This document shows positions 42,157 to 51,077 of a stretch of DNA of 64,000 nt, one piece after another. Position 1 is the stretch's first letter; each line of letters starts with the position of its first letter. The notes beneath the pieces are model-generated. The model did not search any database and was not told where the DNA came from. It saw only the letters and a list, made by a program, of their open reading frames with translations. Origin of the DNA: Beijerinckiaceae bacterium (GTDB lineage: Bacteria; Pseudomonadota; Alphaproteobacteria; Rhizobiales; Beijerinckiaceae); NCBI GenBank assembly GCA_024304885.1, contig JALJOM010000008.1:1-64000 (forward strand), written 5' to 3'. A program made the position numbers and the translations under genes.

Positions 42157-42564
42157 GGTCTCCTTTCGAGAAGTTGACGCTTGCGCAAGCTACGCGGATT
42201 TCCCTGCCAAGCAATTGCCGCGGCCCGAAAACAGGGGCTCGAGGGGCGCTATTCGGGACGGTGTTGCTCGAGCGCAACGTTCGTGTCTCGAAAAAGTTGA
42301 AATCTTCGTGAGTTGCGCGGCTTCCGGCAGTCAGCTTCACGTCAGGAAGCCACGAACGCCCCTCCGGCCATGCGCGCCGGCGCCGAATCCTTCCGCGCCC
42401 ACGTCCCTCGACGGGACGGAGAGCACAGGCTGCGCCCCGGCGCTCCGGGGTCCCGCGACAAAGCGTGATCTATTCAAGGCCTTCCGGCGGCATTGTGGCG
42501 CCGAACGGCCGCTTTTCGGATCGACGGCTGTCGCGGCGACGCCTCGACGCGAAGAAAGAGGGCC
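42157..42564. other. Gene-free upstream region of outer-membrane copy 2
   Basis: This 408-bp gap separates the outer-membrane gene from pgeF, both on the minus strand. It should contain the outer-membrane promoter in its left half; AT-richer sequence lies at about 42280-42320 (TCTCGAAAAAGTTGAAATC). No small gene or tRNA is visible. The right part, near 42400-42450, is a GC-rich imperfect inverted repeat. Confidence 0.4.
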
Positions 42565-43332
42565 TCACACGAGCGCGATCGCCGCGACCTGGCGGCCATA
42601 GTCGGGCTCGCCCCGATGCACCGACCGCCGGTAGGAATAGAAGCGCGTCTCGTCGGAATAGGTGTCGAGCGCGAGATCCTCGAAGCACCCGATGCCTGCG
42701 CGAGCGAGCCGCGTCGCGATGAAGCCCGGGAGATCGAAAAGAAAGCGCCCGTCGCCCCCGGAGGGTACGAAGAAGCGTGCGTGATCCTTCGAGTCCGCGA
42801 CGAAGCGCTCGTAGAATTCCGCGCCGACCTCGTAGCTTTCTCGGCCGATCGTCGGGCCGAGCACGGCCGTGACCCGGGCGCGGGCTGCGCCGAGGCTTTC
42901 CATGGCGTCGAGCGTCGCCTCCAGGACGCCCCCGAGCGCGCCTTTCCAGCCCGCATGGGCCGCCGCCACCACCCGCGCACGCGCATCGGCGAAGAGCACG
43001 ATCCCGCAATCGGCGCCCGTGACCCCGAGCGCGAGGCCGGTCACCGCGGTCACCAGCGCGTCGCAGCGCGGCCGCTCGGCGAAAGGCTCGGTCACGATCA
43101 AGGCATCCGGCGAATGGGTCTGATAGGGCACGAGCAGATTCTCGGGGGCGACCTCGAGATGCGCCGCCATCCTGCGGCGGTTCTCGGCGACCTTCTCCGG
43201 CGCGTCACTCGACCCGACCCCGCCGTTCAGGGAAGCGTAGAGCCCGGTGGAGACCCCGCCGTGCCGGGTGAAGAACCCATGGGTCAGGCCGGCCGATATC
43301 AAGAGCGGGGCCTCGAGCGGCGTCGGCTTCAT
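42565..43332 (-). CDS. pgeF: Peptidoglycan editing factor / polyphenol oxidase family protein
   Basis: A 255-residue YfiH-type protein. GFFTRHGGVSTG near the N-terminus, GADCGIVLFAD with the catalytic cysteine, and AAHAGWKGALGG with the zinc-ligand histidine are diagnostic. The family includes PgeF, which removes mis-incorporated L-serine in muropeptide precursors, and proteins described as multicopper-like laccases. The ATG at 43332 overlaps the midA stop as ATGA, so lgt-midA-pgeF is one operon. Confidence 0.92.
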   Translation of the reverse strand: MKPTPLEAPLLISAGLTHGFFTRHGGVSTGLYASLNGGVGSSDAPEKVAENRRRMAAHLEVAPENLLVPYQTHSPDALIVTEPFAERPRCDALVTAVTGLALGVTGADCGIVLFADARARVVAAAHAGWKGALGGVLEATLDAMESLGAARARVTAVLGPTIGRESYEVGAEFYERFVADSKDHARFFVPSGGDGRFLFDLPGFIATRLARAGIGCFEDLALDTYSDETRFYSYRRSVHRGEPDYGRQVAAIALV

Positions 43333-44429
43333 GACCCCTCCACAGGAAAGCCCGGCGGGACCGGCGCGCCGGGGCCGGTGACGGCCAGCACCTTGAAGAG
43401 CTCGCCCATGGACCTCGGATCCGGCGTCGCCGAGCCACAGCCCGTCAGCCGGGCGAGCGCGGCGTCGATGGCGGCACATTGGGCGGCATCGGCATGCCGC
43501 CGCAAGGTGGCGGCGCGCTGGAAGATCCCGAGCCGCGACAGGAATTCTCCCTGTGTCACGGGGCCATGCACCGCGGCTCCGGCGGAAAGCGCGGCGCGGC
43601 GCATCGCCTCGAAATCCACATGGGCGGTGAGGTCCGCCTCGCCCGGCGCCTCGAGCGGATCGGCGGAGCGATGGCGCCTCGAGGCTTGCAGGGTTTCCCC
43701 GAAACGGGCTCCGTCGTAGCCGTAGTCGATGACGAGCAGGGCCCCGCCCTGCGTCGCGATCCGGCCCGCGATGTCGCGCATCACGCGCACCGCGGCGATC
43801 CCGAGCTCCAGGATCGCGCCGGCCTCGGCCGCGGCGCCGAGCCCGAGCTCCGGCTCGGCGGAGAGACCGAAGCGGAGGCGGCCCTCGGCGTCGAGCCCGA
43901 CCAAGCGCTCGTGCCAGGCTCCCGCATCGCTCACGAAATGGCGAACCGGCAGGCAATCGAAGAATTCATTGGCGATCGCGATCATCGGACCCCTCGGCAC
44001 GTCCGCGATATCGGCGTGCCAATGGGCGGCGATCGCGCAGGAGGCGATGGCGTGCTCTTGATGCCGGCGCAAGATCTCGCTCGTCTCGACGAGGTGAAGA
44101 TCGAGCGCGGCGCGAAACTCCGGGGCGACCTTCGCGGCCCGCAGGGCATCGGCGAGCAAGGTCCCGCGCCCGGGACCGAGCTCGACCAGGCGCAACGGCA
44201 CGGGACGCCCGAGGCCGTGCCAGACCTCGACCGCCCAGAGCCCGACGAGCTCGCCGAACATCTGGCTGATCTCGGGCGCGGTGACGAAATCCCCTTCGGC
44301 GCCGATGGGCATCCTCGCCTTGTAGTAGCCGTGCTCGGGATGGGCGAGCGCGAGCGCCATGTAGCGGTCGAGGGAGATCGGCCCGTCGTGGAGGATCATC
44401 TCCTTGATCAGCGTCGCGAGCGCGGTCAT
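43329..44429 (-). CDS. midA: SAM-dependent methyltransferase, MidA/NDUFAF7 family
   Basis: A 366-residue protein of the DUF185 family. The fold is recognised by DGPISLDRYMALALAHPEHGYY, the VTAPEISQMFGELVGLW segment and the SAM-binding LRLVELGPGRGTLLADAL. Eukaryotic NDUFAF7 dimethylates an arginine of a complex I subunit, so a role in NADH dehydrogenase assembly is plausible but unproven in bacteria. The ATG at 44429 starts the conserved region. It lies 10 bp after lgt and overlaps pgeF by 4 bp. Confidence 0.9.
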   Translation of the reverse strand: MTALATLIKEMILHDGPISLDRYMALALAHPEHGYYKARMPIGAEGDFVTAPEISQMFGELVGLWAVEVWHGLGRPVPLRLVELGPGRGTLLADALRAAKVAPEFRAALDLHLVETSEILRRHQEHAIASCAIAAHWHADIADVPRGPMIAIANEFFDCLPVRHFVSDAGAWHERLVGLDAEGRLRFGLSAEPELGLGAAAEAGAILELGIAAVRVMRDIAGRIATQGGALLVIDYGYDGARFGETLQASRRHRSADPLEAPGEADLTAHVDFEAMRRAALSAGAAVHGPVTQGEFLSRLGIFQRAATLRRHADAAQCAAIDAALARLTGCGSATPDPRSMGELFKVLAVTGPGAPVPPGFPVEGS

Positions 44430-44439
44430 CGCGGCCTCG

Positions 44440-45258
44440 TCAGGCGAGCGCCGGCTTTCGGCGCGCCGCACGCAGGATGAGGAATAGGCCGATCGCGATC
44501 AAAGGAAGCGACAGGGCCATGCCCATGGTCGCATCGCCGAACAGGAAGCCGAGCTGCGGATCGGGCTCGCGGAAGAATTCGCAGGCGATTCGCGCGACGC
44601 CATAGCCCGCGCAGAAGAGCCCGGTGACGAGGCCCGGGCGCCGCAGCGCGCCGAGCCGGATCGCGAGCAGAAGAACGAGAAAAAGTGCCAAGCCCTCGAG
44701 ACCCGCCTCGTAGAGCTGGCTGGGATGGCGGGGCTCCGGCCCGGCGCCCGGGAAGACCATGGCCCAGGCGACGTCGGTCGGGCGCCCCCACAGCTCCGGC
44801 TTGATGAAGTTCGCGATCCGGCCGAGAAAGATACCGATCGGCACCGCGGCGGACGAGATATCGGCGAGGGCGAGAGCCGAGCAGTGCCGCCGCCAGGCGA
44901 GCACGAAGAGGGCGAGCGTCGCGCCGAGGAAGCCGCCGTGGAAGGCCATTCCTCCTTTCCATACGGCAAGGATCTCGGCCGGCTGGTCGAGGTAATAGGG
45001 CAAGTTGTAGAAGAGCACATAGCCGAGCCGGCCGCCGAGCACGACCCCGACCGCCGCATAGACGAGGAGATCGTCGATCTCCTCGGGCTCCGGACGCGGC
45101 GAAGCGCCCCAGAGCGCGGGCTTGGCGACGAGAAGCCGCGCATAGGCCCAGCCGAGCACTAGGCCCACGATATAGGCGAGCGCATACCAGCGGATCGGAA
45201 CCGGTCCGAGCTCGACGAGAACGGGATCGATGCTCGGATAGGGGATGAGGAGCGGCAT
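44440..45258 (-). CDS. lgt: Phosphatidylglycerol:prolipoprotein diacylglyceryl transferase
   Basis: A 272-residue inner-membrane enzyme that adds diacylglycerol to the lipobox cysteine, the first step of lipoprotein maturation. About seven hydrophobic spans are visible. The Lgt signature region is GGMAFHGGFLGA with the conserved H, followed by GRIANFIKPELWGRPT. RHPSQLYEAGLEG is also typical. The ATG at 45258 follows GGAGGG 4-9 bp upstream. First gene of the lgt-midA-pgeF operon, divergent from ubiK. Confidence 0.95.
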   Translation of the reverse strand: MPLLIPYPSIDPVLVELGPVPIRWYALAYIVGLVLGWAYARLLVAKPALWGASPRPEPEEIDDLLVYAAVGVVLGGRLGYVLFYNLPYYLDQPAEILAVWKGGMAFHGGFLGATLALFVLAWRRHCSALALADISSAAVPIGIFLGRIANFIKPELWGRPTDVAWAMVFPGAGPEPRHPSQLYEAGLEGLALFLVLLLAIRLGALRRPGLVTGLFCAGYGVARIACEFFREPDPQLGFLFGDATMGMALSLPLIAIGLFLILRAARRKPALA

Positions 45259-45399
45259 GGTCCCTCCGGAAATCGCCGCTTGATGCGACGAAGGTGCGCG
45301 AGCGTCAAGGCCGTGCCGATCTTGCCGCCCCCGCACGGCGGACCCATGTCACCGGATGCAGGGCCGTGCTAAGGAGGCGCGAGAACCGCGGAGAGGATC

Positions 45400-45687
45400 A
45401 TGTCGCAGAACAAGGTTTTCGAGGATTTCGCGCGTCTGATGACCGATGCGACGGAAGTGGCGCAAGGTGTCCGTCGCGAGGCGGAGACCGCAATGAAGAG
45501 CCAGTTCGAACGCTGGCTCTCGACCATGGACGTCGTGACGCGCGAGGAATTCGAGACGATCAAGCAAATCGCGATGAAGCTCTGCGACGAGAACGAGAAG
45601 CTCGGCAAGCGCGTCGCCGATCTCGAGGCCAAGCTCGCGACGAAAGGCAAGGCCGCGGCCAAGGAAAGTGCCGAGGCCACGAAATAG
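45400..45687 (+). CDS. ubiK: Ubiquinone biosynthesis accessory factor UbiK
   Basis: A 95-residue protein of the BMFP/YqiC family. It has an N-terminal amphipathic region (FEDFARLMTDATEVAQGVRREAE) and a C-terminal coiled coil (MDVVTREEFETIKQIAMKL... KRVADLEAKL), followed by a lysine/alanine-rich tail. UbiK helps the Ubi complex in aerobic ubiquinone synthesis and can fuse membranes in vitro. It is transcribed away from lgt, with 141 bp between the starts; this divergent pairing is common in alphaproteobacteria. A composite repeat begins 35 bp after the stop. Confidence 0.9.
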   Translation: MSQNKVFEDFARLMTDATEVAQGVRREAETAMKSQFERWLSTMDVVTREEFETIKQIAMKLCDENEKLGKRVADLEAKLATKGKAAAKESAEATK

Positions 45688-45721
45688 GACGCGACGGGGT
45701 CTCCGCTCGCCGGAAATTGGC

Positions 45722-45875
45722 CTAGCGCGGGACGAGGAAAAGCGGATACCGGTTTTCCGGCGCAATCGAGCTGACGCAGATTGCGCAAACTCATCTGCTT
45801 ATCCCGCGCTAAGTCTTGAGAATCGATCACGTTCATGAATTTGGATCGGTTCGATCCAAATTCGTCGTGATCTAG
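45722..45875. repeat. CTAG-bounded composite repeat, copy III
   Basis: Same two-module plan as copies I and II, with more mismatches (for example GCGCAAACTCATCTGC and TTTGGATCGGTTCGATCCAAA). Both ends read CTAG followed by GCGCGG. Here the repeat is 35 bp beyond the ubiK stop rather than inside it. Confidence 0.85.
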
Positions 45876-46325
45876 CGCGGTCGAACCCGGTGCCGCCGTC
45901 CGCCCTCGATCGCAGCGGAACGCGATGGAGCACCCGGATCGGGCTCGGCCGCACCACTCGGCGCAATGGTACCCTCCTGCCCGAGGCCGGGCATGAGACC
46001 GCGCCGGCCCCGCCATGCCACGCGCTCGTCCTCGTGGACGGTGCTTCGCAGCTCGATCTCGATGCTTCATCGATTCGAAATCGTGACAAGAACAAGAATG
46101 TAGAGCCACTTTCCGATACGGTGAATCCGAACCCCCTCCGACCGCTTGGAGTGGCTGCCATTGTATTGATCCGGAATTGTGACGACTTGATCTTGGCGGA
46201 TCTTGTGCTATGTTGAGCGCATGCGCAAGGAAAACGAACAGGTACAGTCGCTCGACGCGGCCATCCGAGATGTTACCGATCGAGCAAGAGGTCTCGGTGC
46301 GAGCCGTCGGGAAAGATCCCGAACG
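45876..46325. other. Repeat remnants and a possible truncated small gene
   Basis: A family B fragment in inverted orientation lies at about 46075-46135 (GAAATCGTGACAAG, then GTAGAGCCACTTTCCGAT). A promoter-like pair, TTGATC and TATGTT with 16 bp spacing, lies at about 46187-46214. It is followed by an ATG at 46221 opening a short frame (MRKENEQVQSLDAAIRDV) that runs into the next repeat at 46326. No function is recognised; it may be a truncated gene. Confidence 0.4.
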
Positions 46326-46464
46326 CTAGAGCAGTTTCCGATCGAGTGGAATGGGAAACCAGCCCTACATCCTCGGGTTGGCGCGATTTCGCATCGATGT
46401 CGATCTGTCGAAACATCGAGACCGATATGCGACCCGGTGCCCGGTTCGCCGGAAATCGCTCTAG
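46326..46464. repeat. Repeat family B element, complete and CTAG-bounded
   Basis: It begins CTAGAGCAGTTTCCGATCGA and ends AAATCGCTCTAG. It shares with 9411-9537 the palindromic arm, the CTACAT block and the CGATCTGTCGAAACATCGAG block. The closing CTAG at 46461-46464 is also the first base group of the next mini-element. Confidence 0.75.
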
Positions 46465-46511
46465 AGCGGGATGACTTTGGATCGACTCGATCCAAAGTCA
46501 TCGTGATCTAG
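46461..46511. repeat. Deleted composite repeat (module 2 only)
   Basis: CTAGAGCGGG, the left tip of module 1, joins directly to ATGACTTTGGATCGACTCGA and its palindromic partner, ending GTGATCTAG. This is an internal deletion product of the composite repeat. The segment from 46512 to the glycosyltransferase start at 46731 has no other supported feature. Confidence 0.8.
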
Positions 46512-46730
46512 GGCTCCACCCCACGACGTCCGATCCGGCGCTCCTGCGCGCAGCGTCCTGAAGCAAGACCTTCCCGATCCTCGACGACGCGGGCGACCAC
46601 CGGTCGAAGCCGGTCGAGGCGAACGATCGGCTCGGCTGCTTCCGCTCGGCGAGACTCGAAAAATTCCACGAGCCGGGCTCTCGGCGAATGTGCCGGCGGA
46701 TCGCCCGGCTCCCGCGTGTTGGGGTGCGTC

Positions 46731-47990
46731 ATGAATGTCGTCGGGAAGAACCGCTTCGTGCAAAGGGTTGCGCGATTCGTAGGGGCTGGACACGATGGCG
46801 GATCCGGCGAAGGGCTCGCGGGATCGGAGATCGAGCCACGGTCCGAGCGAGCGGCAACGCGCTCGGCGCGCTCCGTCAACATCCTCGGCATCCGCGGAAT
46901 TCCCGCAGCACACGGTGGGTTCGAGACCTTCGCCGCCCGTCTCGCCCCCGACGCGAGAGATGCCGGGTGGACGGTCACGGTCTACTGCCAGGCCGAGGAG
47001 GGAATGTCACGTCCGCAACGCCGGATCGACGCTTGGGAGGGCATTCGCAGGATCCACTTCGAGACCCGGACGCGGGGGTCGCTCTCCACGATCGAGTTCG
47101 ATCTGCGATGCGTTCTCGATGTCATCGGTCGGCCGGGCGTCGATCTCGTCCTCGGCTACAACACCGCCGTCTTCACCGTCCTCCAGCGCCTGTTCGGACG
47201 CAAGATCGTGATGAATATGGATGGCATCGAGTGGAAGCGACAGAAGTGGGGTCGCTTGGCGAAGAGCTGGTTCTGGGTCAACGAGTGGATCGGCGCGCAT
47301 GCCTGCAGCGTGCCGATTGCCGATCACCCGGAGATCGCCGCTCATCTCGCGACTCGCGGTTGCCGCCGAGCTGTGGTCATCCCCTACGCATCCGACGAGA
47401 TCCGCGATGCTCCCGTCGATGCGCTCTTGCCCTATGGGCTTGCGCCGAAAGCCTATTTCATCTCCATCGCCCGAATCGAGCCGGAAAACTCGATCCTCGA
47501 GATCGTAGAGGCGTTCGTGAAGGCGCGAACCGGCCTCCGGCTGATCGTGCTCGGCAAGCTGGAGCCCGAGCGCAACAGCTACCACGCGAGGGTGCGCGCG
47601 GCCGCCGACGATCGGGTCGTCTTTCCCGGCGCGATCTACGAGAGGGGCATCGTCCAAGCTCTTCGCTTCCACTGCCTCGCCTACATCCACGGTCACCAAG
47701 TCGGCGGCACCAATCCCTCCCTGGTCGAAGCCCTCGGCGCCGGTAACGCCGTCATCGCCTATGACAACCGGTTCAATCGTTGGACCGCAGGTGAGGGACA
47801 ACTCTTCTTCGCGAGTGTCGAGGAGTGCGCCGCTCACATGGCGCGGCTCGCCACCGACGACTCGGGCAGGCTCGCGCACCAGCAGAGCGCGAGCCGTGCT
47901 CGGCACGAGAGGGATTTCACCTTCGAGCGGGTTCACCGCGCGTACCTCGATGTCCTCACGAGCATGGCAGTAGCCGCTGATAGGGTGTGA
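46731..47990 (+). CDS. DUF1972-type glycosyltransferase (rhamnosyltransferase-like)
   Basis: A 419-residue GT4-type enzyme. After a variable N-terminus of about 45 residues, the conserved NILGIRGIPAAHGGFETFAARLAP opens the acceptor domain, and the segment DGIEWKRQKWGRLAK is the family hallmark. The donor domain has GHQVGGTNPSLVEALGAGNAVIAYD, which includes the E-x7-E-type region. The family adds rhamnose or similar sugars to surface polysaccharide. A GTG at 46716 is an alternative start. The next glycosyltransferase starts two bases after the stop, so they are translated as a pair. Confidence 0.87.
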   Translation: MNVVGKNRFVQRVARFVGAGHDGGSGEGLAGSEIEPRSERAATRSARSVNILGIRGIPAAHGGFETFAARLAPDARDAGWTVTVYCQAEEGMSRPQRRIDAWEGIRRIHFETRTRGSLSTIEFDLRCVLDVIGRPGVDLVLGYNTAVFTVLQRLFGRKIVMNMDGIEWKRQKWGRLAKSWFWVNEWIGAHACSVPIADHPEIAAHLATRGCRRAVVIPYASDEIRDAPVDALLPYGLAPKAYFISIARIEPENSILEIVEAFVKARTGLRLIVLGKLEPERNSYHARVRAAADDRVVFPGAIYERGIVQALRFHCLAYIHGHQVGGTNPSLVEALGAGNAVIAYDNRFNRWTAGEGQLFFASVEECAAHMARLATDDSGRLAHQQSASRARHERDFTFERVHRAYLDVLTSMAVAADRV

Positions 47991-47991
47991 C

Positions 47992-49218
47992 ATGAAGACG
48001 TTGTTGTCGATCAATGCCCATCACCATATCCGGGGCGGCTCGGACGTCATGTATTTCGAGCATTCGCGGCTCTTCGAAAAGCACGGCTGGCATGTGGCGT
48101 ATCAAGCGATGCATCACGACGAGAACCTGAAGAGCGACTACGACAGATATTTCGCGGACGACATCGATTACAAGCGCGACGATGGCTTGTATCGAAAGAT
48201 CGTCAATTCCTTGAAGATCATCTATTCCGTCGAGGCTCGTCGCAAAATGTCCGCGCTCCTCGACGATCACAAGATCGACGTGGCTCACGTTCATGTCGTC
48301 TTCCACCATCAGTCCCCGTCGGTCCTGTTCGAGCTCAAGAAGCGCGGCATCCCGACCGTCCTGACGGCACATGATTTCAAGATGATCTGTCCCGCTTTCC
48401 AAATGAGGAATCGTGATGGGATCTGCGAGAGATGCAAAGGCAAGCGCGTGTGGAATGTCGCCATCCACCGCTGCATGATGGACAGCCTGCTGATCAGCTC
48501 CGTCATAGCCCTCGAATCCGCCGTGCACCAATGGTTCGACTTCTATAGCCGGAATGTCGATCGCGTCGTCGTCCCCAGCAGGTTCTATGTCGAGAAGTTC
48601 GTGGAGTGGGGCTGGCCGAAGGAGCAGCTCATCTACGTGCCGAACGTGATCAATGCGCCTCCCGTTTCCGCGAAATCGGCGCCCGGCGACTACTTCCTCT
48701 ATTTCGGGCGCTTGTCGCCCGAGAAGGGCATAGCGACGTTCATCCGAGCGGCCGCGCGCTCGGGCATTCCCGCCAAGATCGCCGGCACAGGACCGATCGA
48801 GGCCGATCTCATGGCGCTCGCAACCGAGCTCGGCGCGGATGTCGAGTTCCTCGGCTTCAGGTCCGGCCAGGATCTCTGGGACATCGTCGATGCCTGCAGA
48901 GCCATCGTCCTGCCCTCGGAGTGGTACGAGAACGGACCCATGTCCGCGATCGAGGCCAACTTCCGCTCGAAGCCGATCCTCGGCGCATCCATCGGCGGCA
49001 TTCCGGAATTGATCGAGCACGGCAAGACCGGGTGGCTGTTCCGTCCCGGCGATGTCGATGATCTCGCCGAGAAGCTGAGGCTCGTCGCCGATTCGAGCGA
49101 CGCCGACGTTGCCGATATCGGGCGCGCGGCTCGGATCGCCGCCGAGGAGCGACATTCGCCGGAGGCTTATTACGACCGCATGACGTCGATCTATCGCGAT
49201 CTCGGTGTTGCGATCTGA
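47992..49218 (+). CDS. Glycosyltransferase family 4 protein
   Basis: A 408-residue GT-B enzyme. The N-terminal domain has NAHHHIRGGSDVMYFEHSRLF, the glycine-rich acceptor-side loop. A central zinc-like group CERCKGKRVW and a late cysteine (HRCMMDS) are typical of a subgroup acting on lipid-linked sugars. The donor domain shows YFGRLSPEKGIATFIRAA, VLPSEWYENGPMSAIEA and a GGIPELIEHGKTGWLF tail. It follows the DUF1972 gene by two bases, so both probably build one polysaccharide; no wzx, wzy or polymer gene is nearby. Confidence 0.88.
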   Translation: MKTLLSINAHHHIRGGSDVMYFEHSRLFEKHGWHVAYQAMHHDENLKSDYDRYFADDIDYKRDDGLYRKIVNSLKIIYSVEARRKMSALLDDHKIDVAHVHVVFHHQSPSVLFELKKRGIPTVLTAHDFKMICPAFQMRNRDGICERCKGKRVWNVAIHRCMMDSLLISSVIALESAVHQWFDFYSRNVDRVVVPSRFYVEKFVEWGWPKEQLIYVPNVINAPPVSAKSAPGDYFLYFGRLSPEKGIATFIRAAARSGIPAKIAGTGPIEADLMALATELGADVEFLGFRSGQDLWDIVDACRAIVLPSEWYENGPMSAIEANFRSKPILGASIGGIPELIEHGKTGWLFRPGDVDDLAEKLRLVADSSDADVADIGRAARIAAEERHSPEAYYDRMTSIYRDLGVAI

Positions 49219-49307
49219 TGCCGGGCGGAAAGCCTCGGCGTCACGGAGCTCGAGGAATGGACGGCCGCTCCAAGCGCGGCCGTCTCGACCAAGGGCTGTT
49301 ATGCGAT

Positions 49308-49462
49308 CTAGAGCGGGACGAGGAAAAACGTACAGCCGTTTTCCGGCGTAGTCGCGTTTACGCAGAGTGCGTAAACTTATCTGCCTATCCCGCTCTGAGC
49401 TTTTGGAATCGATGACGTTTCATGACCTTGGATCGAATCGATCCAAGGTCATCGTGATCTAG
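49308..49462. repeat. CTAG-bounded composite repeat, copy IV
   Basis: Fourth full copy, with module 1 GTTTACGCAGAGTGCGTAAAC and module 2 CCTTGGATCGAATCGATCCAAGG, the latter with compensating changes that keep the palindrome. The right-hand CTAG at 49459-49462 supplies the stop codon of the minus-strand outer-membrane gene. Confidence 0.88.
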
Positions 49463-50199
49463 TAGGTAGCGACGACGGGCGCCGTCGGAGGTCCGAACTT
49501 GTAGGTGACGCCACCGCGAATGGCGTGCTGGGTCTGTTGATGCTGCACGAAAGTGCCGAGACCATAGATCGGGGCCAGGGAGCCGACCGGATAGTCGCGG
49601 AAGCTGCCGAAGTCGGCGTAGCGATACTCGGCTCGGATCGACCAGTTCGGGTTGAGCGCATATTCGATGCCGCCGCCGATCGTCCAGCCCGTCCGGGTCT
49701 TCCCGAACGTGTCGTATCCGGCGAAGGTCGCATAGGTGGTGTCGATCCCGGCGAAGGCGACGCCGCCCGTGACATAGAGGAGGGCATGGTCCAGCGCCAA
49801 GCCGAGACGTGCCCGGATCGAGCCTTGCACCGGAATTTCCGTGGTGAGCCTCGCGAAGCCCGCGGTCCTGGAGCCGGAGTAGCCTGTGCCGTCGACATCA
49901 CCCTCGACGCCCACGACGAATTGGCCGACCTGATAGTTGTAGCCGACATGGGCGCCGCCGATGACGCCGTTCGGGTTGTAGCTGTTGTTGGCGAAGGTGC
50001 CGAAGAAGGGGTTCGTCGCGGTGAAGTCATCGAAGCCCCAGGCGTAGCCGAGCTGGGCGCCGAGGTAGAACCCCGTCCAGCTGAAGAGCGGCGGCGCGAC
50101 ATAGGGTGGCGGAGCCTGGCGACCCGGCAGGTCGGCCGCCACGGCCGCGCCGGCCATGGCGACGACGCCGGTCGCCGAAAGCAAAAGCTTGCGGATCAT
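49459..50199 (-). CDS. Omp25/31-type outer-membrane beta-barrel protein (third paralogue)
   Basis: A 246-residue barrel protein related to, but clearly different from, the two copies at 40-42 kb. Signal peptide residues 1-21 end AAVAA. LFSWTGFYLGAQLGYAWGFDD, GVIGGAHVGYNYQVGQFVVGVEG and WSIRAEYRYADFGS are barrel strands, and the protein ends APVVATY. The TAG stop codon (49459-49461) is formed by the CTAG at the right end of repeat copy IV, immediately after the terminal tyrosine, so the coding end is flush with the repeat. The gene is transcribed from the 50200-50557 gap. Confidence 0.9.
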   Translation of the reverse strand: MIRKLLLSATGVVAMAGAAVAADLPGRQAPPPYVAPPLFSWTGFYLGAQLGYAWGFDDFTATNPFFGTFANNSYNPNGVIGGAHVGYNYQVGQFVVGVEGDVDGTGYSGSRTAGFARLTTEIPVQGSIRARLGLALDHALLYVTGGVAFAGIDTTYATFAGYDTFGKTRTGWTIGGGIEYALNPNWSIRAEYRYADFGSFRDYPVGSLAPIYGLGTFVQHQQTQHAIRGGVTYKFGPPTAPVVATY

Positions 50200-50557
50200 C
50201 GTCTGTCCCTTTCAGAATGGTGCTCGCCGGAGCGAGAAAGTCCCGTCGGACGGGTCATGCCTTTACGAGCCCGGACTCTCGCCGGGCGTCGGGGATTTGG
50301 GTCGCGTGCCCGAGGCTCGGCGACAGGCCCGAGCTCGGTGCCACGGACGCGTGGCGAGCCGATGCGCGCCTCGGGTGAGCGCGGAACCGGTGGAATATGC
50401 TGAAGTTAGTCTTACCAAAACGTCTCGAAACATGATTACCGGAGGCTTACCGGGCTGCCGGTTCGGATCGATCGGCGAATTGCGCCATAGCCTTGGAACG
50501 AATATGCGAAATGATGCATTCTCGCGCTTGAGGCTTGGTCCGGCGCGGGACGCATGG
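50200..50557. other. Gene-free upstream region of third outer-membrane gene
   Basis: This 358-bp gap lies between the outer-membrane gene (minus strand) and tRNA-Ser (plus strand). The promoter of the former is likely near 50215-50330. The AT-richer part near 50400-50520 (TGAAGTTAGTCTTACC, GAATATGCGAAATGATGC) may hold the tRNA promoter. No gene or repeat copy is seen. Confidence 0.4.
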
Positions 50558-50647
50558 GGAAGGGTGGCCGAGTGGTTTAAGGCAGCGGTCTTGAAAACCG
50601 CCGTGGGTGCAAGCCCACCGTGGGTTCGAATCCCACCTCTTCCGCCA
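50558..50647 (+). tRNA. tRNA-Ser (TGA)
   Basis: A 90-nt type II tRNA with an extra variable arm and encoded CCA at 50645-50647. The acceptor GGAAGGG pairs with CTCTTCC, the D arm has TGGCCGAGTGGTTTAAGGC, the anticodon TGA is at 50592-50594, and the T arm has GTGGGTTCGAATCCCAC. Confidence 0.95.
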
Positions 50648-50747
50648 CGAGCAATCTCGAACCGCTCGCGACGGCTCTGCGCGATCCCCTCGTTCGCAAA
50701 AGCGGCACGAGGATGGATGAAGCACAGCCTAGGACAAAGAAGTATCT

Positions 50748-51077
50748 TCAGTCCGCGAGCCCCATGACGAAGGCCAATGCGAGGTTCAGGCGCCCGACCT
50801 CACCCTCGTCCACGTGACCGATCGACCGTGCGATGCGCGACCGCCGCACGGTCACGGGCTTGTCGGCCATGATCTGGGACCGCGTCCGCAAGCCGTTTCG
50901 CTTGCCGGGATCGATGGTGACTCGGAAGTCCGGGGTGTCGACAAGCTCCGACGTCATCCGGCAAATGATGAGCGAGGCTTGAGCCTCGGGAAAAGCGTCG
51001 GCCTGAACGACAACTGCCGGGCGCGATTTCCCGTACTCCCCCGCTGCCGCGACGATGACGACGCTACCGCATTTCAT
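50748..51077 (-). CDS. mazF: PemK/MazF-family toxin
   Basis: A 109-residue type II toxin of the MazF endoribonuclease fold. GSVVIVAAAGEYGKSRPAVVVQAD is the first conserved block; the KSRPAVV part is diagnostic and carries the catalytic arginine. Family members cleave mRNA at short motifs. The ATG at 51077 overlaps the antitoxin stop, as expected in a toxin-antitoxin operon with the antitoxin first. The pair sits between tRNA-Ser and tRNA-Arg. The target motif is unknown. Confidence 0.88.
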   Translation of the reverse strand: MKCGSVVIVAAAGEYGKSRPAVVVQADAFPEAQASLIICRMTSELVDTPDFRVTIDPGKRNGLRTRSQIMADKPVTVRRSRIARSIGHVDEGEVGRLNLALAFVMGLAD

